64,000 nucleotides of DNA from Lineus longissimus (lineage: Eukaryota > Nemertea > Pilidiophora > Heteronemertea > Lineidae). The stretch covers positions 15,814,599 through 15,878,598 of the forward strand of contig NC_088309.1 of NCBI RefSeq assembly GCF_910592395.1, given 5' to 3'. A program made the position numbers and the translations under genes. Shown piece by piece: positions 45,185 to 56,124 of the stretch. Every line of letters starts with the position of its first letter. The first letter of the stretch is position 1. The notes under the pieces were generated by a model. The model was not told the DNA's origin, ran no database searches, and was given only the letters and a program-made list of their open reading frames with translations.

Positions 45185-46388
45185 ACGATCAGTGGGTCTT
45201 TTGACTAAATCCAAAGTAGTGTTTCGCGTTGTCCAACTTGAAGGAAAAGACACAAAAATACCACGGAGACGGACACCAAAACACCACAATATCTGATGGT
45301 CTTTGCACTACACCCCGAATACTGTCTGGTGTTGTCCTATTTCAGTATTTGGCAAGTGACAACACCAAAATGCCACGATACCTGTTTCCCTTTGCACTCA
45401 ACCCCAAATATTGTCTCACGTTGTCCAACTTGGGTGGCCATTACATCAAAACACCACGATATCAGAGAACCATTGCACTTATCCCCAAATATTGGCTGGC
45501 GATGTCCTATTTGGGTGGCAACAACATCAAAATACTACAACATCTGTTGGCGTTTCCACTAGATGCAAAACATTGTCTTGCATTGACTGATTTATGAAGT
45601 AATGACATCCAAATACTATGATATCAGTGGGTCTATGCACTTAACCTGAACCTAAAATAATGTCTTACTTTAAAACCAAAATATAGTCTTGATTAGTCCT
45701 ATTTTCGAGATCGCCAAATATTGTCTGGCATTCTCCTATTTCGAGGTGACGACACCGATACCACAATATCTGTTGGCTTTTGCACTCAACTCCAAATATT
45801 TTCCTACGTTGTCCAACTTGGGAGGAGACAACACCAAAAGACCATGATATCAGCTGGTCTTGGAATTAAACCCCAAATCTTGTCTCGCTGTCCAACTTAT
45901 GAGGCGACGACCAGTACCCAATAAGTATCCGTCAGACACATGAGGTATCCAACATGTGCTCTCTGAGGAGAGCATCAAAATGCCATATCTGTTGGCCTTT
46001 GCACTAAACCCCAAGTATTGTCATATGTTGTCCGATTTGGGAGGCGGCAACACCAAAATACCACAACATCAGTTGGTCTTGGTATTAAACCCCAAATGTT
46101 GTCTTGCGTTGTCCAACTTAAGAGGCAACGACCAGTACCCAATAAGTATCCCTCAGACACACGAGGTATCCAACATGCGCTCTCTGAGGGGAGCGTCAAA
46201 ATACCATGATATCGGTTGGTCAATGCATTAAACCCAAACTATTGTCTAGATTTATCCAATTTTGGAAATGGCGACATCAAAATACAACAATATCTGTTAG
46301 TCTTTGCACTAAACCCCAATTATTGTCTGGCTTTGTCCAATTTCGAGGTGACAATACCAATACCACAATATCTTTTGGCCCTCTCAAG
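45185..46388 (+). repeat. Satellite array, arm 1 of a large inverted repeat
   Basis: Diverged units of about 81 bp contain CACTAAACCCCAAATATTGTC, a TTGTCCAACTTGGGAGG-like part and ACACCAAAATACCACAATAT. An exact 81-bp step is seen from 45402 to 45483 to about 45564. Longer variant units with CCAGTACCCAATAAGTATCC occur at about 45899-45985 and 46125-46205. Confidence 0.85.
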
Positions 46389-47560
46389 TTGGACAACAAG
46401 CAACAATATTAGAGTTTAATACCAAGACCAACTGATAACGTGGTATTGGTGTCGTTACTTCCAAAATAGGACATCGCGAATCAATATTTGGGGTTAAGTG
46501 CATAGACAGACAAATATAGTGGTATTTTATGTTGTTGCTCCATAAATCAGTCAATGCTAGACAATACTTAGGGTTTAGTGCAAAAGCCATCAGATATCGT
46601 AGTATTTTGATGTTGTAGCCTCTCAAATACGACATCATAAGACAATGTTTGGGGCTAAGTGCAAAGCCCCACAGTTATCATGGCATTTTGATGTCGTCGC
46701 CTCCTAAAGAGGACAACACCAGACAATATCACGGATTTAGTGCAAAGACAAACATATATCGTTGTATTTTGATGTCAACTTCTCCAAAATAGGATAAATA
46801 AAGACAATACTTGGGGTTTAGTGCAAAGGCCAACGGACATCATGGCATTTTGACGCTCTCCTCAGAGAGCACATGTTGGACAACGCAAAACAATATTGGG
46901 GTTTAATACCAAGACCAACTGACAACGTGGTGTGGGTGTCATCACTTCCAAAATAGTACATCGTGAATCAATATTTCGGGTTTAGTGCAGAGACAAACAG
47001 ATATAGTGGTATTTTGATATTGTTGCTTCATAAATCAGTCAATGCTAGACAATACTTGGGGTTTAGTGCAAAAGCCATCAGATATCGTAGTATTTTGTTG
47101 TTCATGCCTCTCAAATCGGACTACGTAAGCCAATATTTGGGGTTCAGTGCAAAGACCCACAGATATTGTGGTATTTTGATGTTGTCACCTCCCAAATAGG
47201 ACAACACCAGACAGTATTTGGGGTTTAGTCCAAAGACCATCAGATATCATAGTATAGTGGTGGCATTGCCTCTGAAATTGGACATCGAAGGATAATATTT
47301 GGGGTTTAGTTCAAAGGCCAACAGATGGTATTTTGGTGTCACTATCTCCAAAATAGGATAAATCGAGACAATATTTGGGCTTCAGTAAAAAGGCCAACAG
47401 ATATCATGGTATTTTGATGCTCCCCTCAGAGAGCACATGTTGGATACCTCATGTATCTGAGAGATACTTATTGGGTACTGATTGCCTCCTAAGTTGGACG
47501 ACGCAATACAAGATTTGGGGTTGAATACCACAACCGATATCATGGTATTTTGATGTTCAA
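46389..47560 (-). repeat. Satellite array, arm 2 in opposite orientation
   Basis: The same units appear as reverse complement (GGGGTTTAGTGCAAAG, TGGTATTTTGATGTTGTC). A matching long variant unit is at about 47408-47500. The orientation switch is near 46385. Confidence 0.85.
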
Positions 47561-48935
47561 CATTCGACACTTATGTCGTCTCATCTAACCGAAATCAACA
47601 CGAGTGACAACGATTTGTACCAGCATAAAGTCTTTAATTCCAAAACAGGTGTGTACGGGTGCGGTTCAACTGCAAAGACAGAATAAGAACAAACATAAGA
47701 CTCTAAAAGATTGTCACATCCACCTTGAAGACGAAATCAAAATTGTCTTCCAGCAGGTGCTGCCGCCTGGGCTTACAGACATAAACTAAATTACCTGTGG
47801 CAATCACCATACATAACTTCAGTGGAAAATTGGGCATGACCACTAGCCTAATACTGTCCCTAAAACCATTAGAAACGTAGCTTATTGTCTTAGGATGTAT
47901 CTAAAGATATTTAACCATACTCTTGCCACTGATTGCAATAGTTCTGCGCCCAAATCTAAGCGGGCCTTGAAACTGTATGAATATGGCGCAGCATTCAAAG
48001 TTAGTCGACATTGCTGCATTTAGGGCTTGATTTCGCCACAACTAAGGTTCACAATAACATGATATTTGTACAAGACATAGAACTTACATAACGTTAAACC
48101 CTCATGTCGAAATAAAGATGACACGCCGTTCTTAAAGCACAAATAAGTTGAACTTTACGGCAATCCGCAAATCAACGTCTTTATGACTCCCAAATAGCGT
48201 GGGGAGTGAAAAACACGAGAAGAAAAAATAAGACGCTACTGTAAAGTCGCCCAGGAGCGGTCCAGACCAAAGACGTCCAGGAACCGTCCAGACCAAAACG
48301 ACACGACATAGCGGCCCCAGCAAACAACGAACTTCAAACTCGGTGTTTGCTTAAAAATTAAACGGAGTGTCGTCTCTACTCAACATTTAACTAATCTACA
48401 TAACGGCATAGTAGTCCATCAGTGTCTCTCAAAAGTCACAACCCGAATTCAACGGGAATCTGGTAGAACCTAGTTAAATGTTACCAGGCTGAAAATGCCC
48501 AACCAGGCGCTAAGTCCAAAACCTGAACTACAGGTGAGTGTTCATAATTCACAACAAACTCTTGATTGTCTTACATAGGCCAAATCCTCAGACCAGTAGA
48601 ATAATAAAACGAATCAAAGATCACAAGCGCAATTTACTAAGAGCAGCAATCCGCCTACACTCTCATTTTAAACGATAATCCTTGACGTTTAACACTTGTA
48701 GATTACTAGTTTTCTAACAAATACGGTAATCACAAACAGGCGCAAATCACAACCTAGCGCAAGATACAAACTGGAGCAAATTATGAGAGCAGCGATCCGC
48801 CTACACTCTCATAACTAGATTTCAACTATAAACTCGGCGATTTCTTGCATATCACGCGTTAATCCACAAAAACAGAATTCACAAAATGGTTAGTGTTTTG
48901 CGCACAAATACCAAACTGCGGTGCTTGGTTCTAAT
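47561..48935. other. Stretch left of BEL/Pao 3
   Basis: No gene is recognised. Two diverged direct repeats (GCAATCCGCCTACACTCTCA near 48644 and its near match near 48793) suggest LTR-like or leader sequence of BEL/Pao 3, but I could not set LTR ends. Confidence 0.4.
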
Positions 48936-51900
48936 TTACGCGACACTTTCCTCGATCAGACACATTTTCGCGATGGGTCGTTGATATTCGGAAGTAGCGG
49001 TTTTCACCAGTGCCGATCGTACCATTCCATCTGCTCCTGGAAAGACCTTCATGACCCGAGCCAAAGGCCACTGGTTCCTAGTAAGATTGTCCTCTTTCAA
49101 AAGAACCACATCACCCTCTTGGACGTTCCTCCTTTGCTTCGACCACTTGTCTCTCTTCTGTAAGTTCGGCAAGTATTCGTACATCCATCGTTCCCAGAAC
49201 AGCTCTGTCAGGTACTGCACCTTTCGCCATTCCTTCCGGAGAAGACCGTCTTGCTTAACAAATATCCCGGTGGCAATCCAGTAATCTTCCGCTGCAGAAG
49301 GAAGTGATTGGGAGTGAGAGGTTCACAATCACGGACGTCCTCGGATGTTGCAGTAAGAGGCCTACTATTGAGAATGGCCTCAACTTCGGCAAACAATGTT
49401 CTCAGTCCTTCATCAGTCAGGAGATTGGTCCCTGCTACAGCTTTCAAGTGCTTCTTTGTGGATTTCACCAAGCGCTCCCACACGCCCGACATATGAGCAG
49501 CCGTCGGTGGGTGAAATATCCACTTGATCCCTCGCTGCTGTAGATCCTGCTCTATCTGGCCTTGGTTCCACTCATCTATGGACGACTTTAGTTCACGGTC
49601 AGCACCGACAAAGTTGGATCCATGATCAGAGCGTATTTCCTCGGGAGGTTCTCTTCTGCTAACAAACTGCCTTAGGACCAGAAGGAAATCGTCTGTACTC
49701 AAAGACTGGGCAACTTCCAGGAAGACAGCTCTTGTAGTGAGGCATGTGAACAGGCATCCCCAGCGCTTTCTAGTGTCACGGCGGCCCCATTTCACGGTTA
49801 GGGGGCCAAAAAAGTCAACGCCAGTATACGTGAAGGGCGGCTTATAGGGTATAAGCCTGGTACGCACGCGGTAGATCGGACATTACTTGCTCCATGGACC
49901 TCGCATTCAGGTAACGGCACACCCAACAATGTGAAATCAGTCTCTTAGCCAATCCACGCCCACCGAGGATCCAGTATTTCTTTCTTGTCTCTGCAACAGT
50001 TTGTTCTCTGCCACAATGTGCTAACTTCTCATGACATCGACGGGTGAGCAAAATGCTAACATGATGCTTCTTTTGCAGAATGAGAGGGTGCTTTTCATCT
50101 GATGATAAGGTAGGTGCTCGTCAGTCGACCACCCACTCGTAACTCTCCATTGACCAGGATCGGTCCTAGATCAGCAATCGGACTTGTGACCTTGACCCCT
50201 TTGCCCTCCTGGAGTTGGTTGATTTCTTCCGAAAAGCACTCTTGTTGGACAGACCTTACAACCAGTGATGCAGCCTGATCAAGCTCCTCTAGCTGAATGT
50301 TGCCTGTTGCATAGGTTTTCCTTCTTAGCCTATTGCAGAATCGTACAACCCATGCTATCCTACGGAGTAAGGTTTGCCAGCTGCCAGTGTTCTTTATCAC
50401 CTTTTCTAAACTAGTCTGGGCCTGTGGTTCTCCAACAGCAAGGTGAACTTGAACCTTGGTCCGAACCTCTGGATCATCTTCTGGTAGGGCATCCACTTCT
50501 GTATGTGGCCAGCAACTTTCTGGTTCCCATAGAAAGTCAGGACCCTTCCACCAGCGATGTTCTACTGTTATCTCCTCAGGCTTCAAACCGCGGGATGCAT
50601 CATCGGCCGGATTGAAGTCACCTGGACATTGTCTCCACTCATCTGGACTGGTCAGGCTACGTATCTCCTCCACTCGGTTTGCTACATAGGTATGAAAGCG
50701 CTTTTTTTCATTTCTGATGTTCTATAAAGTCGTCTGGGAGTCGCTCCAGAAGACAACGTAATCGATTTTCAAGGTCAGCTCTTCTTTGAGAGTACAGAAA
50801 ATCCTCGCAGCAAGGACAGCAGCTTGTAACTCAAGCCTCGGAATAGAAGTTGTCTTCACCGGAGCACATCGTGACCGACCAATGACAAATGAGCAGGTCA
50901 CTCCTCCTTCTCCATATGCAAATCTGAGGTATGAGCACATCCCGTATCCCGACTCGGAAGCATCTGCAAAACTGTGTAGGGATATCTCCAGTACATTCTC
51001 ACTGCTGAGAGTGTAACATCTTGGAATCTCGATTTTTACAAGACTGGACAACTCTGACAACCATCTCTCCCAAAGCAAACATTCCTGTTCCTTCAGCGGG
51101 TCATCCCAGCCCAGGTTCTGTTTCCAAAGACGCTGCATCAAGTTCCTTGCTTCTAACACCACCGGACAAACCAGTCCGATCGGATCAAACAAAGATGACA
51201 GGGTAGCCAGCACACCACGCTTGGTCATAGGTTTGTTGCGGTCAAGTACTTTGAACTGGAAGATGTCCCGCTCCACATCCCACCTTTGTCCGAGTGTCCT
51301 AGATATTGGTAGATTATCCAAATCTAGGTCAAGGGAGGGGTTCGCTCGCTCACTCTCTGGTATGCTGGCCAAAACTTCAAGGTTATTGCTCATCCAGCCT
51401 GTCAGATGAAACCCTCCTGTGGCCACCACTGAGGTCACATCCCGTCTCATCTCGATCGCCTTATCAGTGTCAGGCAATGACTGTAGGAAGTCATCCACAT
51501 AACACTTTGCTGCACTGCATCAATCGCTTCCTCAGCAAAATCGCCACGGCAGTCCTCAGCAGTCCTCTTGAGGATGTAGTTGCAATAGCTTGGGGTATCA
51601 GCTGCCCCAAAGATGCAACAGCTTGGGGAATCAGCTGCCCCAAAGATGTGTCTCAACATCTGATACTCAGCCGGTTCCTCATCACCACTGTTCTCCCACC
51701 ATAGGTAGCGTAACGAGTCGGCATCATCTTGCTCAGAGACCTTCACCATCAAGAACATCTTCTCAATGTCTCCAACAAGCGCAACTGGTCCTTGGCGAAA
51801 CCTAAGCAGTACACCCAGCAAACTGTTAGTGAGGTCAGGTCCTTGCATAAGTTGATTGTTCAATGAAACACCCTGATATTTCGCAGCCGCATCAAAGACC

Positions 51901-52243
51901 ACACGCACCTTATCAGGCTTTTGGGGATGTGTGACACCATGGTGTGGTAGGTACCATGTTCTTGGTCCTCTTGTCTTAGCCTCCTCTTCAGTCAGCTTCC
52001 GAGCAAACCCTCTACTGATCAACATCTCAATGAATTTACGATATTTCTGTTCGTACCTTCGATCCAGGAACTTATGCTTGAGTGACTGCAGTCGTTTCTC
52101 GGCTACGGGTCTGTTATCAGGTAGCTGCACCTCCTTGTCTCGCCAAAGCATTCCGACTTCATACTGAGCACCGATCTTCTTGGTGCTGGCCTCCATCATC
52201 TCCAAAGCCTTCCGATCTTCCACAGACATCCCCTTGGCCTGGC
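48936..52243 (-). pseudogene. BEL/Pao 3 Pol remnant
   Basis: Reverse transcriptase start (Y-L-P-H-H-G-V-T-H-P, V-V-F-D-A-A-A-K) is in 51447-52229. RT end and RNase H (F-A-D-A-S-E-S-G-Y-G) are in 50722-51498, the RNase H tail in 50095-50673, the integrase finger in 49842-50051, its core (VDFFGPL, RSDHGSNF, GVWERL) in 49208-49867, and the tail in 48936-49220. Several frame changes separate them. A 33-bp tandem duplication in the RT (FGAADSPSC/FGAADTPSY) is at about 51586-51660. Gag is missing: the coding similarity stops at 52243, exactly at a hairpin element. It is older and more decayed than the other two BEL elements. Confidence 0.9.
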
Positions 52244-52375
52244 TAGAATATATGTATTGTGGTGGTAGGAATGTAGGTAATTCTAAGCTATTTTAACAAA
52301 AGCCCTTACAGGCCTTTTTGTCTCAAATTAGCTTAGAAACCCCTAAGAACCAGACACCACAATACATATATTCTA
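52244..52375. mobile_element. 132-bp hairpin MITE at the BEL 3/Polinton junction
   Basis: Perfect 21-bp arms (52244-52264 and 52355-52375) start and end with TA, consistent with a TA target duplication. A second imperfect inner arm TTCTAAGCTA/TTAGCTTAGAA makes most of it fold back. Confidence 0.8.
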
Positions 52376-52573
52376 TCATTCATGAAATGGTCAGTGAAGC
52401 GTTGCAGTGAAATGGTAAGGGAATACTAGAGTTCAATGGGTTAATGTAATCATGACTTACTGTATTCCAACAGAAAGTACACGTCAATAGCTTTTTTCCG
52501 TGCATTTTACCTGATATATGATGTTGGCACTGTTCACTGCATGTACATAATTTTACTAGTAAATAAATAGAAA

Positions 52574-53830
52574 ATGGCAACAGGATATTTATTAAATACC
52601 GAAAGGGCACATAAGATTCCACTTGGTTTGAAAGCTGAGAGGCAGCATCATATCATTACTCATAACCCATCATCTGCTAACCCCAAAGAAACACTGTATG
52701 TTAGAATACCGGCATTGCGAGAGAATACATTCTTTGTACCTAAATCTCTTTATCTGTCTGCTGATGTCACCATTTCCGGTGATTCTAAAAATAGTGTTGT
52801 AAATAATCTTGGTAGAAACCTGATTTCAAAGATGGTGGTTAAGTGGGGAACAGAGCAGATATTTGACCTTGACGAATACAGTCATTATTCTACATTTAAA
52901 GATCTGTGGTTTACAGAAGAAGAAAGAAATGATAGAGTTTTTCAGGGTATTCAATCAGAAAATCTTAGAGAATTAAGATCAGGAGTCGCTGAAGCTGATG
53001 TCACTGGAGAAACAGCTAATGAAAAGACTTTAAAGAAAGTGTTTGACAAGAAGTACAAAATACCATTAGATTTTGAACTATTCCATCATCATGCTCCATT
53101 TTACAAGTTTCCAATTCAAGAAGATGTGATTATTGAAATAACTTTAGCACCAAAGGAGGAAATCATAGTCACCACAAACACAGCTAGCATGGGCTACAAA
53201 CTAGAGAATATTTGTTTTTAATATGATACCGTAACCAACAAAATGATTGCTAGTCAATTGAGTAACAAGTACAATTCTGGATTCTCAATATTTTATGATT
53301 GGGTAGACCATTTTAAGACAGTCAATGTTACTGCTAATGAAACACTAATTAATGAGAACATCAACTTTCCAAGAATGTCTATTAAAGGATTATTATTACT
53401 ATTTGTGTCTGACTATGTAGATGGAGCTAGAGATTCAGAGAAGTTTGAAAACCCTAACATAAGTAAAGTGCAGATCACAATAGAGGGTGTTGCCAATCAG
53501 GTGTTCCCAGAAGGAATGAGAATGATGGATCAATGGGAGGAGATCAAGAAACATTTTATGTCTGAAGATTTGAAGAAAACTCATGACTGTAACATGACCA
53601 TGGAGAAATACTATGGTGATTCTAATCACTATGGTTTATGGTTGGACCTGAGAACTTCTGAGGATAATCGCCTTCACGGATCAGGAAAGAAGCTCCAGAA
53701 CACAAAAGATGGTATTCAATTATCTATTACAAAGAAATCTGGAAAGGGACCATACAAAATGCACATATTCGTGGTTTCTGACGCCCAGGTAAACATCCAG
53801 AATTCTCAGATTGCTTCACTCCAGCACTGA
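52574..53830 (+). pseudogene. Polinton major capsid protein (double jelly-roll), one in-frame stop
   Basis: The frame is open from the ATG at 52574 and again after a TAA at 53219-53221 to the stop at 53828-53830 (419 codons in all). N-terminal features (S-A-N-P-K-E-T-L-Y-V-R-I-P, N-L-G-R-N-L-I-S-K-M-V-V-K) and the second-half features (D-W-V-D-H-F, W-L-D-L-R-T-S, H-I-F-V-V-S-D-A) resemble Polinton/adintovirus hexon-like capsid proteins, which build the icosahedral shell as trimers. The stop falls about halfway, near the junction of the two jelly rolls. The normal stop codon lies in the loop of a double-hairpin copy (53822-53852). The rest of the frame is undamaged, so the TAA appears recent, or is an assembly error or readthrough site. 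Confidence 0.85.
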
Positions 53831-53852
53831 GGTGCTGCAAGAACAAAAGTTC
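53822..53852 (+). repeat. Double-hairpin element 1 (variant) at the capsid gene end
   Basis: Hairpin CAGCAC-TGAG-GTGCTG, spacer CAA, hairpin GAAC-AAAA-GTTC. Loops are 4 nt instead of 3 and the first stem is 6 bp. The capsid stop TGA is in the first loop. Confidence 0.75.
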
Positions 53853-53909
53853 GCTCCAACACTGAATACTAGATAAATGAGTTTTACTAGTGATTTTCTA
53901 AGTAATTAA

Positions 53910-54146
53910 ATGGATACACCAGGAAAGAAAGATATCATAAATACACTGTATCAAAGTTTACTGTTGGCATCAACAACAATTGGTTACTCTATGTTACTGA
54001 AAAGGTTCTTGAGAATCAATATTGGTCCCCCAAGTCAGGCCGACCTAGAGGAAATTCTTAAACTGGGAGGAACTGTAGCTATTAGTAATGGAACATTAGA
54101 GTACCTTTACGATCAAGGAATCCTACCCAGAAATATTATGAAGTAA
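53910..54146 (+). CDS. Small Polinton protein of unknown function
   Basis: 78 residues from an ATG in AATTAAATG. One moderately hydrophobic helix (S-L-L-L-A-S-T-T-I-G-Y-S-M-L-L) is followed by a basic patch, then P-P-S-Q-A-D-L-E-E-I-L-K-L-G-G and a C-terminal Y-D-Q-G. It lies between the two capsid genes in the same direction, so a virion or assembly role is plausible. No family is recognised. Confidence 0.6.
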   Translation: MDTPGKKDIINTLYQSLLLASTTIGYSMLLKRFLRINIGPPSQADLEEILKLGGTVAISNGTLEYLYDQGILPRNIMK

Positions 54147-54203
54147 GAATAATTTACTTATTTGATAAGAGGTAAATTTGAAAACGAAAATTTGCTTAAG
54201 TAA

Positions 54204-54971
54204 ATGATTACTGTAATGAACATAGATTCAAGTGACTATCCAGATCAGAGTTCAAGTGATTTAACAGTCAATCTCAAGACTGAAATTCAAGATGCATGTA
54301 GCATCACTTTAACTTTTGCAGTAATACCTTGTACATTCTACAACATAAGTGCAGCCAGGGAGAATAACCGAATCAAAGTTAAGGGGTTTGATGTGGCAGA
54401 GATTACGCTACCAGATGGTCTCTATGACCTACAGAGCTTTTCAAAAGTATTTGCGGATAAGTTGAAAGAAAATAGTATGAGTAGAGGTGCTGTCAGATTT
54501 GACCTTGAAGAACCAACAGGTAAGGCCATCTTACACTTCCTAAAGAGAAAAAATGAGGCGCATTATCAGATCTATTTTCTTGGTAAAAGTAATGAATTAT
54601 TTGGCATGAAATCAGAATGGCCTTACCCTTTAGACAATAAAAGTAAGGATGATGTTGTAAGCGAGAAACCCATCAATTTTAGACCAATTAACCATTTTGT
54701 TTTTCACTGTGACATAATCGAATCTAATAGTGTATTAAGTAATGGTGAAGCATCTGATGTGCTAACCACAAGACCAATAAAGGAAGCTAATTTTGGGGAT
54801 TTAATAGCATACACATTTGAGAAACCAATAGCAATTCCCTGTAAACCAAGATTCAATAAGCTGAATATTCGCTTAACTGATGAAAAAGGTGAAATCATCG
54901 ATCTTAATGGTCATAATGTACAGTACCAATTGGTATTAACTCGAGCTATGCTCTCAGGGACACATCATTGA
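54204..54971 (+). CDS. Polinton minor capsid (penton-like) protein
   Basis: 255 residues, intact, starting in AAGTAAATG. The N-terminal I-D-S-S-D-Y-P-D-Q-S-S-S-D-L-T-V and a beta-rich body (C-S-I-T-L-T-F-A-V-I-P-C-T-F-Y-N-I) match the single jelly-roll penton proteins of Polintons and adintoviruses, which close the fivefold vertices. The position after the major capsid gene supports this. The last codons overlap a half-preserved double-hairpin copy (54943-54960), giving the tail R-A-M-L-S-G-T-H-H. Confidence 0.75.
   Translation: MITVMNIDSSDYPDQSSSDLTVNLKTEIQDACSITLTFAVIPCTFYNISAARENNRIKVKGFDVAEITLPDGLYDLQSFSKVFADKLKENSMSRGAVRFDLEEPTGKAILHFLKRKNEAHYQIYFLGKSNELFGMKSEWPYPLDNKSKDDVVSEKPINFRPINHFVFHCDIIESNSVLSNGEASDVLTTRPIKEANFGDLIAYTFEKPIAIPCKPRFNKLNIRLTDEKGEIIDLNGHNVQYQLVLTRAMLSGTHH
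54943..54960 (-). repeat. Double-hairpin element 2, half preserved
   Basis: Hairpin GAGC-TAT-GCTC (54943-54953) and spacer TCA are intact; the second hairpin is reduced to GGGAC. It lies in the 3' end of the penton-like gene. Confidence 0.75.
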
Positions 54972-54993
54972 AATTAAAATTCGTTGAAATTAA

Positions 54994-55452
54994 ATGGCTG
55001 GCATTGGCATGTTATTTGGATCTGCAATAATCAATGGATTAGCATTCACTGGATCCGGTTACCTTTTTAAAAAACTAGACAAGAATGGCTATGAGACTGA
55101 AGTGAAAAGACATGATTTGGCTCAGGAGCAATTACAGAAGGCCTCCACAGAATGGGATGAGCATAGGAAAAGTACCATTGACTTCGTTAATCTTGAATTA
55201 AAGAGAGAAAGAGACGCTTCTATTGATTTTAACAATACTGATTCAGCACTTACTGTTTACAATCATTTACATCCAGAAAGAACTATTGTACTACCTCAGC
55301 GACCACAATTAAGTGATTACTACCAACCTAGTGATGAAATGAAGAAATACGAGTACCTATGGATTATCCTAGGACTTAGTGGTTTAGGGTTAATAATTTA
55401 TTATTTTACTAGGGTTAGAAAGACTAAGACAACTGATCGGACACAGTCCTGA
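54994..55452 (+). CDS. Polinton membrane-associated protein
   Basis: 152 residues from an ATG in AAATTAAATG. A short Gly/Ala-rich hydrophobic N-terminus (3-25) is followed by a charged helical middle (about 30-75) and one clear transmembrane segment near the C-terminus (YLWIILGLSGLGLIIYYF, 121-138) with a basic tail (R-V-R-K-T-K). The arrangement suggests a virion-associated or membrane-anchored protein. The family is not recognised with certainty. Its stop TGA at 55450-55452 is supplied by a double-hairpin copy. Confidence 0.65.
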   Translation: MAGIGMLFGSAIINGLAFTGSGYLFKKLDKNGYETEVKRHDLAQEQLQKASTEWDEHRKSTIDFVNLELKRERDASIDFNNTDSALTVYNHLHPERTIVLPQRPQLSDYYQPSDEMKKYEYLWIILGLSGLGLIIYYFTRVRKTKTTDRTQS

Positions 55453-55482
55453 TGATCGGACACAGTCCTGAGAGCATAGCTC
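55435..55482 (+). repeat. Double-hairpin element 3 with duplicated first hairpin
   Basis: Hairpin GGAC-ACA-GTCC occurs at 55439-55449 and again at 55458-55468, then TGA and GAGC-ATA-GCTC (55472-55482). The outer flanks TGATC and GATCA are complementary. It lies between two convergent genes. Confidence 0.95.
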
Positions 55483-55496
55483 GATCAGAAGCAGGA

Positions 55497-56117
55497 CTAA
55501 GATTTTTGATGGGAAAGAGTAAATCCAAATGGATGTTGTAGTCTAATGATCAGTTTTGATCCTTTTTTCATCTTAAGTTCTTCTATGTAGTACTGTCTTT
55601 TCTCCTTAGGAATAACACTGTTTTCTTCTAAGGCATCTTTCATGGCTGATTCATCCTTATTAAAAAATAATACTAAAATTCTTATGTTCTCTCTGTAGTC
55701 CTTAACAACTGAATTGTACTTCTGAACTAGTAACCAAACAGTGAGATTGTAGTGCCTGCCGGAAAAGGCAAGATTACATAACTCGGACACCTTCTTTTTT
55801 GTGTCTCTCAAATTAGCACAGTCATCAATGAGGAATAATGTGTTAGAACCAGCAAAGGTCAGAGTAGCAAACTGAAGCACAAGGTCCAAATTACTGGCCA
55901 CAGCTTCGGGATTAACTATGTAGACGTTCTTGTCTTGGTAAATCCATTTCCTTTCATATGTCTTATTGTTGAAATATGTTGGACAGAAAATTACTATGTT
56001 CTGGAACTTGTGCCGATACTCCTTTTCTAAGAGGTCAAGGGCAAAATATGTCTTACCACAATTGGTAACACCAGAAATTAACATATTGTGTGGCTCGTAA
56101 ATAAATACTTCACTCAT
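55497..56117 (-). CDS. Polinton DNA-packaging ATPase (FtsK/HerA/A32 type)
   Basis: 206 residues, intact. Walker A is GVTNCGKT (16-23) and Walker B is LFLIDD (94-99). A conserved FSGRHYNLTVWLLVQ block (sensor region) and an arginine-containing C-terminal part follow. ATPases of this class pump DNA into the capsid. The start ATG at 56117 lies 4 bp from the start of the divergent integrase gene, within CATTTAAATG. The 3' end faces the membrane-protein gene with a double-hairpin element between. Confidence 0.92.
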   Translation of the reverse strand: MSEVFIYEPHNMLISGVTNCGKTYFALDLLEKEYRHKFQNIVIFCPTYFNNKTYERKWIYQDKNVYIVNPEAVASNLDLVLQFATLTFAGSNTLFLIDDCANLRDTKKKVSELCNLAFSGRHYNLTVWLLVQKYNSVVKDYRENIRILVLFFNKDESAMKDALEENSVIPKEKRQYYIEELKMKKGSKLIIRLQHPFGFTLSHQKS

Positions 56118-56124
56118 TTAAATG
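56115..56124. promoter_or_regulatory. Shared divergent start CATTTAAATG
   Basis: A perfect 10-bp palindrome holds the start codon of the ATPase (minus, 56115-56117) and of the integrase (plus, 56122-56124), with 4 nt between. Both genes thus have the TTTAAATG context. Transcripts must start within each other's coding sequence or be leaderless. Confidence 0.7.

Noticed and set aside
45229-46638. Several open frames in the satellite array that look like a repeat protein
   Set aside because: They follow from the 81-bp repeat period, occur on both strands and lack a stable start, so they are listed as satellite, not genes.
55750-55772. TGCC...GGCA stem in the ATPase gene as another double-hairpin copy
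   Set aside because: The loop is 6 nt and there is no second hairpin at the right spacing.
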